The notes beneath the pieces were generated by a model. It searched no databases, had not been told where the DNA came from, and saw only the letters and a list, made by a program, of their open reading frames with translations. This document shows, in pieces, positions 7,553 to 16,788 of a stretch of DNA of 43,572 nt. Position 1 is the stretch's first letter, and every line of letters starts with the position of its first letter. Origin of the DNA: CAUPWF01 sp964369755 (GTDB lineage Bacteria; Bacillota; Clostridia; Lachnospirales; Lachnospiraceae); NCBI GenBank assembly GCA_964369755.1, contig CAYJFY010000022.1, forward strand, positions 1 to 43,572, written 5' to 3'. A program made the position numbers and the translations under genes.

Positions 7553-7602
7553 TAAATGGAAAACAATACACGAGAGTGTCAACACATGAGAGGAGACAAG
7601 CT

Positions 7603-8370
7603 ATGAAGAATTATTTTTCGGTGGAAGGAAAAAAAGGTTTTGTAACAGGAGCAGCACAGGGAATCGGGGAACATTTGGTAGGAGTTCTGGCAGAGCAAGG
7701 AGCGGATGTAGCGATTGTGGATGTCAATTTAGAATTGGCAGAGAAGACAGCGATAAAAATCGCAGAGGCGACAGGTAGGTTGGTAAAGGCGTATCAATGT
7801 GACATTACCAATCAAGAAAGTGTGGATGCCATGATGGCGGCTTATTTGATGGATTATGAAACCATAGATTTTTGTATCAATAATGCGGGGATTGTGGCAT
7901 TTGATTCTGCACTGGAAACTTCGGCAGCAGATTTCAAGAAAATTGTTGATGTTGACCTCAACGGTTCGTTTCTGACCGCACGTGCAGCTGCAAAGGTGAT
8001 GGTGGAACAAAAGAGACCAGGATCCATAGTTAGTACGGCATCTATGAGTGCATCGGTAATCAATGCACCTCAAACTATTGCTAGCTATTGTGCTGCTAAG
8101 GCAGGTCTTGTACATTTGACTAAGGGGCTTGCGGTGGAGTGGTGTAAGTATGGGATTCGCGTCAACTGTGTAAGCCCAGGCTATATACTGACGGATATCG
8201 TACAAGATTTTTCAGATATGCATGCACAGTGGATGAAGAATTATCCAGAGGGTAGCAGATTAGGACAACCAGAAGACATTGCGGGTGCGTACCTATATTT
8301 CATCTCAGATGCGGGGAAATATGCGACAGGCACAGAGCTGATTGTTGATGGTGGATATACTTGTTTGTAA
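7603..8370 (+). CDS. SDR-family NAD(P)-dependent dehydrogenase
   Basis: This is a classical short-chain dehydrogenase/reductase of 255 residues. The cofactor motif TGAAQGIG is at residues 15-22, NNAG in the expected middle place (CINNAGIVAF), the catalytic Ser in IVSTASMSAS and the Tyr-Lys pair in SYCAAKAGL. The C-terminal block ATGTELIVDGGYT is standard. An acidic residue ends strand two (VAIVDVN), which suggests NAD(H). The start at 7603 is chosen because AGGAG lies 8 bp upstream; a GTG 27 bp earlier in frame lacks one. It resembles polyol or sugar-acid dehydrogenases (sorbose reductase, gluconate 5-dehydrogenase, arabinitol dehydrogenase), but the substrate cannot be read from the sequence. 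It is monocistronic with its own terminator. Confidence 0.9.
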   Translation: MKNYFSVEGKKGFVTGAAQGIGEHLVGVLAEQGADVAIVDVNLELAEKTAIKIAEATGRLVKAYQCDITNQESVDAMMAAYLMDYETIDFCINNAGIVAFDSALETSAADFKKIVDVDLNGSFLTARAAAKVMVEQKRPGSIVSTASMSASVINAPQTIASYCAAKAGLVHLTKGLAVEWCKYGIRVNCVSPGYILTDIVQDFSDMHAQWMKNYPEGSRLGQPEDIAGAYLYFISDAGKYATGTELIVDGGYTCL

Positions 8371-8386
8371 ATAGTTACTTAGAATC

Positions 8387-8416
8387 AGGAAGTCGTATAT
8401 TGCGGCTTCCTTTTTG
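8387..8416 (+). terminator. Terminator after the SDR gene
   Basis: The stem AGGAAG..CTTCCT (8387-8395 with 8403-8411, including a wobble pair) is followed by TTTTT. Confidence 0.8.
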
Positions 8417-8486
8417 AAAATTTTAGTGGTAATTTTAGCTGTAATGATTTAAAATTAAATACATACAGTTTAAGGAGGAAGAATAC

Positions 8487-9884
8487 ATGGGATTAATTCA
8501 AGCAATCACAGGAGCAGCAGGAGGAATACTTGGAGATCAGTGGAAAGAGTTTATCTACTGTGATGCAATCGAGCCAGATGTCTTGGTGCGAAAGGGGCAA
8601 CCAAAGACTACAGGAAGAAGTTCGAATAAGCATGGAGAAGAGAACATCATCAGTAGTGGATCTGTTGTTGCAGTAGCAGACGGACAGTGTATGATTATTG
8701 TCGATAATGGCAAGGTAGTTGAGCTCTGTGCGGAGCCAGGAGAGTTTACATACGATAGTTCTACAGAACCATCGATTTTTGCAGGGGATTTAGGGAAGAA
8801 TATTATTGATACATTCAAGAACATCGGGGCGCGTTTTACATTTGGCGGGCAGCCAGGGAAAGACCAGAGAGTGTATTATTTTAACACCAAGGAAATTATC
8901 GGAAATAAATATGGAACACCAAGTCCGGTACCATTCCGTGTAGTTGACCAAAACATCGGATTGGATATTGATATCTCGATTCGTTGTCATGGAGAATATT
9001 CTTATAAAATTGTTGACCCGATGTTATTCTACACCAATGTCTGTGGAAACATCAGTGATGATTATAATCGTAGTGAAATCGATGGGATGCTAAAGTCAGA
9101 GCTTATGACAGCATTGCAACCCGCCTTTGCTAAGATCTCAGCAATGGGAATTCGCTATAGCGCCCTACCAGGACACACGATGGAGATGGCAGATGCGTTG
9201 AATGAAGTATTGTCTCAGAAATGGGGCGAGCTACGTGGTTTGAAGATTAATTCATTTGGAGTGTCCTCTGTAAAGGCTTCCGAAGAAGACGAGGCAATGA
9301 TCAAAGAATTGCAACGTAACGCAACCTTTAGAAATCCAACCATGGCAGCGGCTCATCTAGTAGGAGCACAGGCAACTGCAATGCAAGATGCGGCGAAGAA
9401 TGAAGGTGGCATGGGTGCTATGATGGGATTCATGGGAATGAATATGGCTGGAAATGCGGGTGGCATGAATAGTCAGAATTTATTCGAGATGGGTCAACAG
9501 CAACAACAGCAGCAACAATTTCAACAGCAACAATACCAACAACAGCAACAGGCAGCTCCGGTAGCGCCAGCAGCGTCAGCGGCAACTGAAGCACCAGCAG
9601 CGGCAACTGCAGCGACATGGGCTTGCTCATGTGGAAAAACAGACAATGCGGGAAAATTCTGTTTGGAATGTGGTTCGCCAAAACCAGCACCACAAGAAGG
9701 ATGGACTTGCTCATGTGGAGCAGTGAACAAAGGGAAATTCTGTCCAGAATGTGGAAGCAAGAAGCCGGCAGATGCCCCTCTATATGCATGTGATAAGTGT
9801 GGGTGGACACCAGAAGATCCAAAGAATCCACCAAAATTTTGTCCAGAGTGTGGGGATATTTTTGATGAGTTGGATGTAAAATAA
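8487..9884 (+). CDS. SPFH-domain protein with poly-Gln linker and three zinc ribbons
   Basis: The 465-residue protein belongs to the SPFH/band-7 group often labelled virion core protein (YdjI-like). Residues about 1-290 carry the SPFH region (QWKEFIYCDAIEPDVLVRKG at the start). Residues 300-330 are Gly/Met-rich. Residues 337-355 are almost all Gln, and 356-378 are an Ala/Pro linker. Three zinc ribbons follow, with cysteines at 380/382/392/395, 408/410/419/422 and 435/438/452/455. There is no clear transmembrane segment. Relatives form membrane-associated oligomeric scaffolds, and in Bacillus the family links to phage-shock-like stress operons. Three ribbons is more than I remember for most members, and the Gln tract is length-prone. 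It is monocistronic, with AAGGAGG before the ATG and a very strong terminator after. Its biochemical role is unknown. Confidence 0.85.
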   Translation: MGLIQAITGAAGGILGDQWKEFIYCDAIEPDVLVRKGQPKTTGRSSNKHGEENIISSGSVVAVADGQCMIIVDNGKVVELCAEPGEFTYDSSTEPSIFAGDLGKNIIDTFKNIGARFTFGGQPGKDQRVYYFNTKEIIGNKYGTPSPVPFRVVDQNIGLDIDISIRCHGEYSYKIVDPMLFYTNVCGNISDDYNRSEIDGMLKSELMTALQPAFAKISAMGIRYSALPGHTMEMADALNEVLSQKWGELRGLKINSFGVSSVKASEEDEAMIKELQRNATFRNPTMAAAHLVGAQATAMQDAAKNEGGMGAMMGFMGMNMAGNAGGMNSQNLFEMGQQQQQQQQFQQQQYQQQQQAAPVAPAASAATEAPAAATAATWACSCGKTDNAGKFCLECGSPKPAPQEGWTCSCGAVNKGKFCPECGSKKPADAPLYACDKCGWTPEDPKNPPKFCPECGDIFDELDVK

Positions 9885-9900
9885 AAAATGATAGAATGTG

Positions 9901-9945
9901 ATAGACAAAAAGAGGTGGAGTTTGATTCCACCTCTTTTTGTCTAT
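9901..9945. terminator. Very strong bidirectional terminator
   Basis: A perfect 19-bp stem (9901-9919 with 9927-9945) has a 7-nt loop, with an A-run on one arm and a T-run on the other. It ends the SPFH gene. Confidence 0.9.
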
Positions 9946-10013
9946 GCATTAAACTTATAACTTGATATACGTTACTTTTCACAGTCACACTACGTGCTCC
10001 TGCAAAAAGCAAC

Positions 10014-10107
10014 AAATCACGTCCATTTACAAGTCGCCTTACGGCGAGGGACGTGATTTATCATAAAATTCACGTACTAGCCCATCACTAATCAGCGGAG
10101 TGATTAG
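10014..10107. repeat. Composite hairpins downstream of the GGDEF-EAL gene
   Basis: One structure pairs 10014-10024 with 10049-10059 (11 bp) and holds an inner TCGCC/GGCGA stem (10034-10038, 10043-10047). A second pairs CTAATCA (10088-10094) with TGATTAG (10101-10107) and runs into the stop codon of the leftward GGDEF-EAL gene. Together they may end that gene's transcript. Neither has a clear T-run. Confidence 0.55.
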
Positions 10108-13100
10108 CGCGGGACTGAAATGTTACTGATATACTTCTTTGTAAACTCATCAATAGGCATAGGTCTTGCGTAATAGTAACCTTGGCCTAGATTACAGCCC
10201 ATTTCGCAAAGTGCATCGTGTTGAAGTTTGCTTTCAACTCCCTCGGCCACGGAACTGAGACGATCCAGACCATTGCAAAGATAAATGGAAGTCTTCGTCA
10301 ACAGCTTGGAATTTTTGTCCTTGTGTATCCCGTTAATGATCTTCATGTCGATTTTGATTTCATCAAAATCAGATGCGATCAGCGAGTTTAAGTTTGAATA
10401 ACCGCTGCCAAAATCATCCAATGATACCAAAAATCCAGCATCTGAAAACTTCTTAATGATTTCTGCTAAATAATCCTCGCCTATTCCATTTATCGTCTCT
10501 GTTATTTCAATCACTATTTTTGAGTAATCAATATCATACTTGTCACATATATTTACGAATTTTTCGACAATACCATCTTTTGAAATGGTCATGCGTGAAC
10601 AGTTGACAGACATAGTTGGAAGAACTTGAATCCCGCTGTCTTTCCATGATTTCATAGTCTTACAAACTGTTTCAAAAACAAATTCATCAATGACTGAAAT
10701 AATACCTTCTTTTTCATAAAATGGTAAGAATTGAATAGGATCTTGAAGCACCCCACCTGCACCGATACGTCTTACAAGAGCCTCAGCACTTTCAGAATTA
10801 CCTGTTGAAAGAGTAACTTGAGGTTGCATATACACAATATATTTACCAGATTTTATTTCATTCTCTAAATTTTCAAGCAAAATACGACCATAGATTCCAC
10901 CCGCATTCATAGTGCTTGATTCGCTACTTGCATAACCGAAGTTTTTATTCCAGGTATAACCGATTGAGGTATTGAAGTCTTTTTCTACTGCAAGCTTTTC
11001 CTTTAGCAAAACAATTTGTTTCTCAAATTCATGTTCTGATATGTTTATTGAAAGAATCACAAATTCATCACCACCTACACGGAAAACGTTATCATTAAAA
11101 AAGTCATGTAGAATATTCGATAATTTTCTTAAAACACTGTCACCAAAATCTATTCCATTAGCTTCATTGATTAAACGAAGTCCCGTGATATCAACATATA
11201 AAACGCCTAAACTATCAATGTTCTTATCAATCTCTTTCAATGAGAGATTGTAGCTGTGTCTGTTTTTTGCACCCGTAAGTGTATCATAATAGCTAAGCTT
11301 ATTGAGCTTTGTTACAAATTGTGTTTCATCAAGGAAAGTTGCAGTGAACTTTGCAACCGTGCTTATGATGGATGTTTTATCTTGGTTTTTCAGGGAATTG
11401 TCAACCCCTACAAATCCTGTTATTCCTTTATCTTTTGCCTGAATGGAACCTATAATCAAATCGGTAAGATTTTGCAGTGTCATAAGTTCATACTCGAGCG
11501 AGTCTTTGCTAACTTCGTCTATATTGAGATGGAATGCCCCTTGGGTCTTACAATTATCAAGAAAAAAGCTAAGTTCAGCTATTGGTAGGTTTTGAAGATT
11601 GTCCTTATAGGGAGTATGACCCGGTCTGCAATATTCGTAGGTGTTACTGATAAAATTGCCACATTCCGATACTTCGAAGATATAACTTCTCTCGGCATCA
11701 TAGTAGTTTGCTACCGCTTCAAGCAAAGAGTACAGGGAAGTGTTCGGTTCATTACCAGAATGCAACATTTCAACGCAGTCCATGAGGAAATGCTCATCGT
11801 TCAATTTGGTGGATAGAGTATTTGTAAGTTCACTTAGTTCCACTCTTAAACTTGCCCCTTGTAAAATGACTGACAATATCTTCCCGATATATTGTAGGCT
11901 GTTAATCTCTCTCTCTGACCATATTCTTGTTTTTGTACAGTCGTCAAGTCCGACAAAAAAAGTCATTTCGCCATCACGTTTGATTTGCGCATGGGCAAAC
12001 GACAAAATGCCTTGATTTGCCATTAATTCAAACGCGTTTTCATTTTTAAAGGTTTCATTTAGATCGTTAGAGTAGAGAATGTTATCGTGTGCTTTTTCAA
12101 TGAACTCACCAAATATCGCTCGTTCTAATCCTTGTAAATTATCTATTTCGCTACTGATGCCCTCTTTGCAATACTCAAAGGTATTATCATAGGTTTTACC
12201 ATTGTCGAAGGACTCAAAAATATAACTTCTGTCCGCACCATATTTTTCACATAAGTAGCTAAGAGTTAGGTTGATAGCCTCAGGACTTCCATCTTTCTCA
12301 TAGAGAATATTAAATGCAGTCGAAATGAGGTCGTAATCAAAGAAGGAACTTGCCATTCTGTTGGCATTTTCGATTTTTGTAGTGCTTCTTTCGGATGTTC
12401 CGATATTAAAGTCACTTGAATAGACCAAAAATCTATTTTTACCCTGAATTTTTGCTTGGTTTAAGGCCTTGTCTGCATTTTGGTACAGTTCTTTATAATT
12501 GCTAGCATCACGGGGGAAGAGTGCAATACCCACACTGCCCGAAACAGAATAATCTTTATATTCACCTGAATAAGTCTTTCTATACACTTCAAGTATTTTT
12601 TTTGCTTTTTCAAAAACCAGTTTTTCATCAGATAAATTTTCTACAAAAACAATAAACTCATCTCCGCCGATCCTTGAAATGATGTCAACATCTCTAAACG
12701 CATTTTTCAAACCCGATGCGATATCTTTTAGAACTTCATCACCGAAAAAATGACCTAAATTGTCATTGATTGATTTGAAGTCATCTATATCCATGATAAA
12801 TAACGTATGAGTAGATGAAGGGTTTGAAGTTAGCTTCTCGGATATAATGTTTTCAGCACTTATTTTATTGTAGCAATCGGTTAGCAAATCCTTTTGTGAA
12901 CGTTCTTCGATGATTCGTTGGTCGTGGATATCGATACCTTTGCATACAACAAAAACAGGAGTTCCAGTGCTGTCATATATGAGATCATTCGTGATTCTAT
13001 TATATCTGTAATCACCACTATCGTTTAAAAATCTTATGTCAAAGGCATTGATGATGCCCAACCTAGCATTAGTCATCATTTCATCAAATAGCTTGATATC

Positions 13101-13757
13101 GTCCTTGTGAATAAAATTCAAATCTAACATTTTATTTTCAGTGATTTCGGGATTTATTTCAAATTCATGAAACCAATATTTGCCATAATACTGTAAGTTA
13201 CCTGTTCTTAAGTCAAATGTGCAGTACCATTCATTGGTTAGCTCGGACATTTTATCCACCAACACACTTTTTGGAAGTTTATCGGTAAAATAAAAATCAT
13301 AATTTATATTGTTTTGCTCGTAATCAAATTCTGCTCGCAAATCTTTTATGAAACCAACAACATAGACCTCATCGGATGAACCCTCCAGTTTAACCAGTGT
13401 GATTTCACAAGGGAAATTGTCCCCATTTGGAGTGATGTGCATCCAATTAAAAATATGTTTGCCATTTTTTAAGGCAAGATCAAAATTTATCCGTGACATT
13501 TCCTTGGAGGATACCCCATTTGGCTGAAACTCTGGTGAAAATTCATAAAATCTATCTAAAAACTCCTCTTCATTTTCAATATCAAACGCGTTTAATATCT
13601 GTGCATTGCACATAATGCTTAGCATGTCCTTATTCCATATATTAACCCCAAACGGAGCTGTTCCCAATATGGATTTCAGCATATTGCAAGATTTCAACTC
13701 ATGCTCCATTTCTTTTGAACGCTTGCAGTTCAGTGCTCCCCCTCTATCTGTACTCAT
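10104..13757 (-). CDS. Large cyclic-di-GMP protein: PAS-like x2, GGDEF, GAF-like x2, GGDEF, EAL
   Basis: The 1217-residue, apparently cytosolic protein has two PAS-like segments (about 30-145 and 165-285). Next come a GGDEF domain with its signature at 364-368, two similar GAF-like blocks (about 470-640 and 655-815, each with RSYIFE and NT-EYC), a second GGDEF (895-899) and an EAL domain (992-994). The first GGDEF has an RxxD inhibitory site (RDVD) at the normal spacing; the second does not. The EAL domain keeps EALVRR, VNCSRM, EITE, DDFGSGYS, KID and AEGVE, so hydrolysis looks possible. It could therefore both make and break c-di-GMP under sensory control. The start has GAGGAG 9 bp upstream. 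It is paralogous to the gene at 16789 and convergent with the SPFH gene. Confidence 0.93.
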   Translation of the reverse strand: MSTDRGGALNCKRSKEMEHELKSCNMLKSILGTAPFGVNIWNKDMLSIMCNAQILNAFDIENEEEFLDRFYEFSPEFQPNGVSSKEMSRINFDLALKNGKHIFNWMHITPNGDNFPCEITLVKLEGSSDEVYVVGFIKDLRAEFDYEQNNINYDFYFTDKLPKSVLVDKMSELTNEWYCTFDLRTGNLQYYGKYWFHEFEINPEITENKMLDLNFIHKDDIKLFDEMMTNARLGIINAFDIRFLNDSGDYRYNRITNDLIYDSTGTPVFVVCKGIDIHDQRIIEERSQKDLLTDCYNKISAENIISEKLTSNPSSTHTLFIMDIDDFKSINDNLGHFFGDEVLKDIASGLKNAFRDVDIISRIGGDEFIVFVENLSDEKLVFEKAKKILEVYRKTYSGEYKDYSVSGSVGIALFPRDASNYKELYQNADKALNQAKIQGKNRFLVYSSDFNIGTSERSTTKIENANRMASSFFDYDLISTAFNILYEKDGSPEAINLTLSYLCEKYGADRSYIFESFDNGKTYDNTFEYCKEGISSEIDNLQGLERAIFGEFIEKAHDNILYSNDLNETFKNENAFELMANQGILSFAHAQIKRDGEMTFFVGLDDCTKTRIWSEREINSLQYIGKILSVILQGASLRVELSELTNTLSTKLNDEHFLMDCVEMLHSGNEPNTSLYSLLEAVANYYDAERSYIFEVSECGNFISNTYEYCRPGHTPYKDNLQNLPIAELSFFLDNCKTQGAFHLNIDEVSKDSLEYELMTLQNLTDLIIGSIQAKDKGITGFVGVDNSLKNQDKTSIISTVAKFTATFLDETQFVTKLNKLSYYDTLTGAKNRHSYNLSLKEIDKNIDSLGVLYVDITGLRLINEANGIDFGDSVLRKLSNILHDFFNDNVFRVGGDEFVILSINISEHEFEKQIVLLKEKLAVEKDFNTSIGYTWNKNFGYASSESSTMNAGGIYGRILLENLENEIKSGKYIVYMQPQVTLSTGNSESAEALVRRIGAGGVLQDPIQFLPFYEKEGIISVIDEFVFETVCKTMKSWKDSGIQVLPTMSVNCSRMTISKDGIVEKFVNICDKYDIDYSKIVIEITETINGIGEDYLAEIIKKFSDAGFLVSLDDFGSGYSNLNSLIASDFDEIKIDMKIINGIHKDKNSKLLTKTSIYLCNGLDRLSSVAEGVESKLQHDALCEMGCNLGQGYYYARPMPIDEFTKKYISNISVPR

Positions 13758-13800
13758 AATGTACTCTCCTCTTATCTGTTTTTCTTCAATGTTTCCGTGA

Positions 13801-14904
13801 TTAAAATATTTTTTCTAAATATAGAATATTATCATCCGAATGTTCGATTTCCCTTGCATATCGATAGGTAATCTCTATCTGTTCGTCTATCGCAATACTG
13901 CGATGATTCACTTGTTCATAGCCAAACCATAGCCATTCGATGACAATTGTACTGAAGATTGCTAACTTCGCTTTCGAATATACATATCCATCATAGACAC
14001 TTCCACAGAAATACCCATATAGAAAATAGACCATAAGGTGTTCCTTCATAATATCTAAATCCTGTGTGTTCTGAAATTTCTTCCACTCTTTTTGAAACTC
14101 GTCTTCGTCGATTGCGCCAATCGTATTCTTTATCTTATTTAAGAAGGGATGCCACTGATCATCCAATGCCTCTAATTCGTATAAACGTTCAAAACTTTCT
14201 CTTCCATCCGAAATCTGGTGTTCCATGCTGAATTCACAAGATAATTCATCAGCTTTTTTATTGTAATTCTTATATTCATCCATTACATCATTGATGGAGA
14301 AAATACTCAATTCGACTTGCGAATCAACATCTTGAGCATATCGTTCGATTAACTGGATACGAATATCAATCGGTATGGTGCGGTCTTGTATGATTGTAAA
14401 CATGTCTTGGCGCACTTGATAGAGTAATTCATAAAACATGGTATCAAACTCTTCTAAATCCAGTTCATTGCCTTCGAGTTCTTCCTCTAATTCGTAGAAT
14501 CCGATTTTATCCTTTGTGTTCAATAAAATTTCTGCAACCTCAGGACATGAAATGGATAAAGAAACCTCATTCAAATTCTCGAATTCCTCGATGTGTCTCG
14601 GGTAGGTTGTACAGGTATAGCATAAGGCCTCTTCACCGAGCTCCCGGTAAATATCGCAGAAATTTTCTGCATTTAAAAAGGCACAGCGCTTCTGATCGTC
14701 TTGGTAAAACACCTCTTCTTCCTGGTCGATTGATGCACGCAGACGATTGCCAAATGCAGTTGTATTTTCCAAATACTCTTGCATACTATCCTCGTCAATG
14801 ACTATTTTCCAACCGGCACAACAAGTGGCTTTGCATTGATTGGCTGTACATTTAAACTTCTCGTAATTATCTAGATATCTTATTTTCATTTTTTTATTTT
14901 CCAT
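13801..14904 (-). CDS. fliB: Flagellin lysine N-methylase (FliB-like)
   Basis: FliB-type proteins methylate lysines on flagellin. The N-terminal motif YLDNYEKFKCTANQCKATCC, followed by AGW, and the second cysteine cluster (CAFLNAENFCDIY and CYTCTTYPRHIEEF) define this Cys-rich family, which probably binds an iron-sulfur cluster. From ATG 14904 the protein has 367 residues, within the usual range. A TTG 57 bp upstream is in frame but unlikely, because a promoter (TTGAAT-N17-TACTAT, minus strand, 14912-14940) lies inside that extension. The promoter sits only 7 bp from the ATG, so the mRNA would be leaderless or would start at the next ATG (14886). No flagellin gene is in the window. It lies just upstream of the GGDEF-EAL gene on the same strand. 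Confidence 0.85.
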   Translation of the reverse strand: MENKKMKIRYLDNYEKFKCTANQCKATCCAGWKIVIDEDSMQEYLENTTAFGNRLRASIDQEEEVFYQDDQKRCAFLNAENFCDIYRELGEEALCYTCTTYPRHIEEFENLNEVSLSISCPEVAEILLNTKDKIGFYELEEELEGNELDLEEFDTMFYELLYQVRQDMFTIIQDRTIPIDIRIQLIERYAQDVDSQVELSIFSINDVMDEYKNYNKKADELSCEFSMEHQISDGRESFERLYELEALDDQWHPFLNKIKNTIGAIDEDEFQKEWKKFQNTQDLDIMKEHLMVYFLYGYFCGSVYDGYVYSKAKLAIFSTIVIEWLWFGYEQVNHRSIAIDEQIEITYRYAREIEHSDDNILYLEKIF

Positions 14905-14911
14905 GTGTACT

Positions 14912-14940
14912 ATAGTACTATAGGAAAGGGAAAAATTCAA
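14912..14940 (-). promoter_or_regulatory. Promoter of fliB, nearly touching the start codon
   Basis: On the minus strand TTGAAT (14935-14940), a 17-bp spacer and TACTAT (14912-14917) stand 7 bp before ATG 14904. The -10 region lies in the palindrome TATAGTACTATA. Confidence 0.55.
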
Positions 14941-15124
14941 GATTGGATTCCATGAAAACAACTAGAAAAATCGTGTGATATGATGTATCATGTAGAGAGA
15001 AGGTTAGAGGGAGTTTTACGGAAAGGGGTTGTGGGTTTTATGGAATTGAGTAATGTTGGAGTGATGTCCTGGCTAAAGAAAATAAAAGCAATGAAAACAT
15101 CCCTGTCCCTAATGGAGGAATCAT

Positions 15125-15865
15125 ATGAATATATTAGAAATCTGCTGCGGCAGTTATGAAGATGCCCTGATTGCACATCGTGCAGGGGCGAAGCGAATTG
15201 AGTTGAATCAAGCCTTGTACCTAGGCGGTTTGACACCGAGTCTAGGAACTTTGAAGATGACGAGAGAGAATACAGATCTAGAGATTGTTGCAATGGTTCG
15301 ACCACGTGGAGCTGGATTTTTGTATTCGCAAGAAGAATTTGGTACAATGTTGGTGGATTGTAGGTTGCTTTTAGAACATGGAGCTGATGGAATTGCATTT
15401 GGGTTCTTGACAGATGCCTTTACTTTGGATAAGATTCGTATAAAGAGTTTTGTTGATTTGATTCATAGTTATCATAAGACTGCGGTATTGCATCGTGCAT
15501 TTGACTGTACCATTGATCCATATGAAGCAGTGGAGACTTGTATAGAATTGGGAGTGGATAGGATTTTAACCAGTGGATTGCAAGAAAAAGCGATGGATGG
15601 AGCTCCACTCCTAAGAGAATTGCAGGAGAAATATGGGGAGCGTATAGAGTTCCTCATCGGTAGTGGCGTGAATGTGGAAAATGCGAAGAAGCTCATGCAA
15701 GTCACAGGAATCTACCAACTGCACGCATCGTGCAGAGGTTGGGTGGTGGACCCAACAACCGTTGGAAATGGGGTTTCTTATAGTTATGCTAACTATGCAG
15801 AAGAAATGTGCTATGAGAAAACTTCGGAGCAACTTGTAAGACAGCTGTTGGAAGCGATGCATTAA
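15125..15865 (+). CDS. cutC: CutC family protein
   Basis: This is a 246-residue TIM-barrel protein of the CutC family. The start MNILEICCGSYEDALIAHRA, then GAKRIELN, GGLTPSLG, VAMVRPRGAGFLYS, DGIAFGFL and HRAFD are the family's conserved blocks in order. The C-terminal part has ILTSGL and LIGSGVN. CutC was named for copper handling in E. coli, but the direct role in copper is disputed and bacterial members may serve in another, unknown reaction. An AATGGAGG site lies about 7 bp before the ATG. It is followed 90 bp later by the HAD phosphatase on the same strand. The family call is secure; the function is open. Confidence 0.93.
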   Translation: MNILEICCGSYEDALIAHRAGAKRIELNQALYLGGLTPSLGTLKMTRENTDLEIVAMVRPRGAGFLYSQEEFGTMLVDCRLLLEHGADGIAFGFLTDAFTLDKIRIKSFVDLIHSYHKTAVLHRAFDCTIDPYEAVETCIELGVDRILTSGLQEKAMDGAPLLRELQEKYGERIEFLIGSGVNVENAKKLMQVTGIYQLHASCRGWVVDPTTVGNGVSYSYANYAEEMCYEKTSEQLVRQLLEAMH

Positions 15866-15955
15866 GATATTCTAAATTAGACAAGTTGAGTAGAAACAAA
15901 TGTAAAAGTATAGAGGTAATACTACATGAATTCATGGAAGTACAAGGAGAATGAA

Positions 15956-16738
15956 ATGATAAAATTAATTGCAAGTGATATTGATGGAACTTTACTACAA
16001 CATGGTGCAAAGTCTTTTGAGCCAGAACTGTTTGATGTGATTCGTAAGTTGAAAGAAAAAGGGATTATCTTTGTTGCTGCAAGTGGAAGGCATTATGAGA
16101 ATATTGTAAGTTTGTTTGAGGAAGTGAAGGATGAAATTCTGTATGTTGCAGATAATGGGAGTATGTATACAGTGAATGGAGAACTACATATTCCCGAAGT
16201 GCATTCGAGAGAGTTGGTTGAGGAGTTGTTGGAGGTGGTTCGAGACGATGAACAGTGTGAAATTGCATTTTCTTGTGCAGGGTCGCTCTATGTGGAATCA
16301 GACAATCAAGCTTATATTGATGAAATGAAAGAGGAGTTGGATGTAATTGTAACAGAGGATTTTCTCGCGTTGAATAAAGACGTCATCAACGTATCACTTT
16401 GTGGAGTGAATGGGACGGATAAAATAGCAGAAAAATATGAGAGATTATTTGGCGAAAAGGCACATGTAGTTACTTCAGGAAGTTGGTGGATGGACATTAT
16501 GCCTTTTGGGGTCAATAAAGGAAGTGCATTGCAACATTTGATAGAAGATCTAGGAATCAAGCCAGAGGAGTGTGTGGCATTTGGAGACCAGTGGAACGAT
16601 GCAGAGATGTTAAAGCTTGTGGGACAGAGTTATGCTATGAATATAGCTCCTCAAGAAATTCAAGAATTTTGTACCCACACGACAGATAATGTGTTGAAGG
16701 AATTAAAGAAAATCTTGCACCAGATGGAGTCAGAATAG
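15956..16738 (+). CDS. Cof-type HAD sugar phosphatase
   Basis: This is a haloacid dehalogenase superfamily hydrolase of the Cof/YidA branch, 260 residues. Motif I is DIDGTLL (nucleophile Asp and acid Asp), motif II is AASGR, motif III is the Lys in NKGSALQHL and motif IV is FGDQWNDAEML. A C2-type cap lies between motifs II and III. Such enzymes dephosphorylate sugar phosphates or flavin precursors in the cytosol, usually with broad range. I chose ATG 15956 over the ATG at 15926 because AAGGAG lies 8 bp before it and because motif I is normally within the first ten residues. It is followed at 50 bp by the second GGDEF-EAL gene. Confidence 0.92.
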   Translation: MIKLIASDIDGTLLQHGAKSFEPELFDVIRKLKEKGIIFVAASGRHYENIVSLFEEVKDEILYVADNGSMYTVNGELHIPEVHSRELVEELLEVVRDDEQCEIAFSCAGSLYVESDNQAYIDEMKEELDVIVTEDFLALNKDVINVSLCGVNGTDKIAEKYERLFGEKAHVVTSGSWWMDIMPFGVNKGSALQHLIEDLGIKPEECVAFGDQWNDAEMLKLVGQSYAMNIAPQEIQEFCTHTTDNVLKELKKILHQMESE

Positions 16739-16788
16739 ATGGGAATCCACGGATTTGACGAAAACATAGAAGAAGGAGAACGAATAAG

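Noticed and set aside
9430..10015. Long minus-strand frames opposite the SPFH gene, one reading Leu/Val-rich and one Cys-rich
   Set aside because: They mirror the CAA/CAG and GCA repeats and the zinc-ribbon codons of the SPFH gene and have no ribosome binding site.
15039..15170. Small plus-strand frame from the ATG at 15039 that runs into cutC
   Set aside because: It overlaps the cutC start by about 45 bp in another frame, lacks a ribosome binding site and has no recognisable features.
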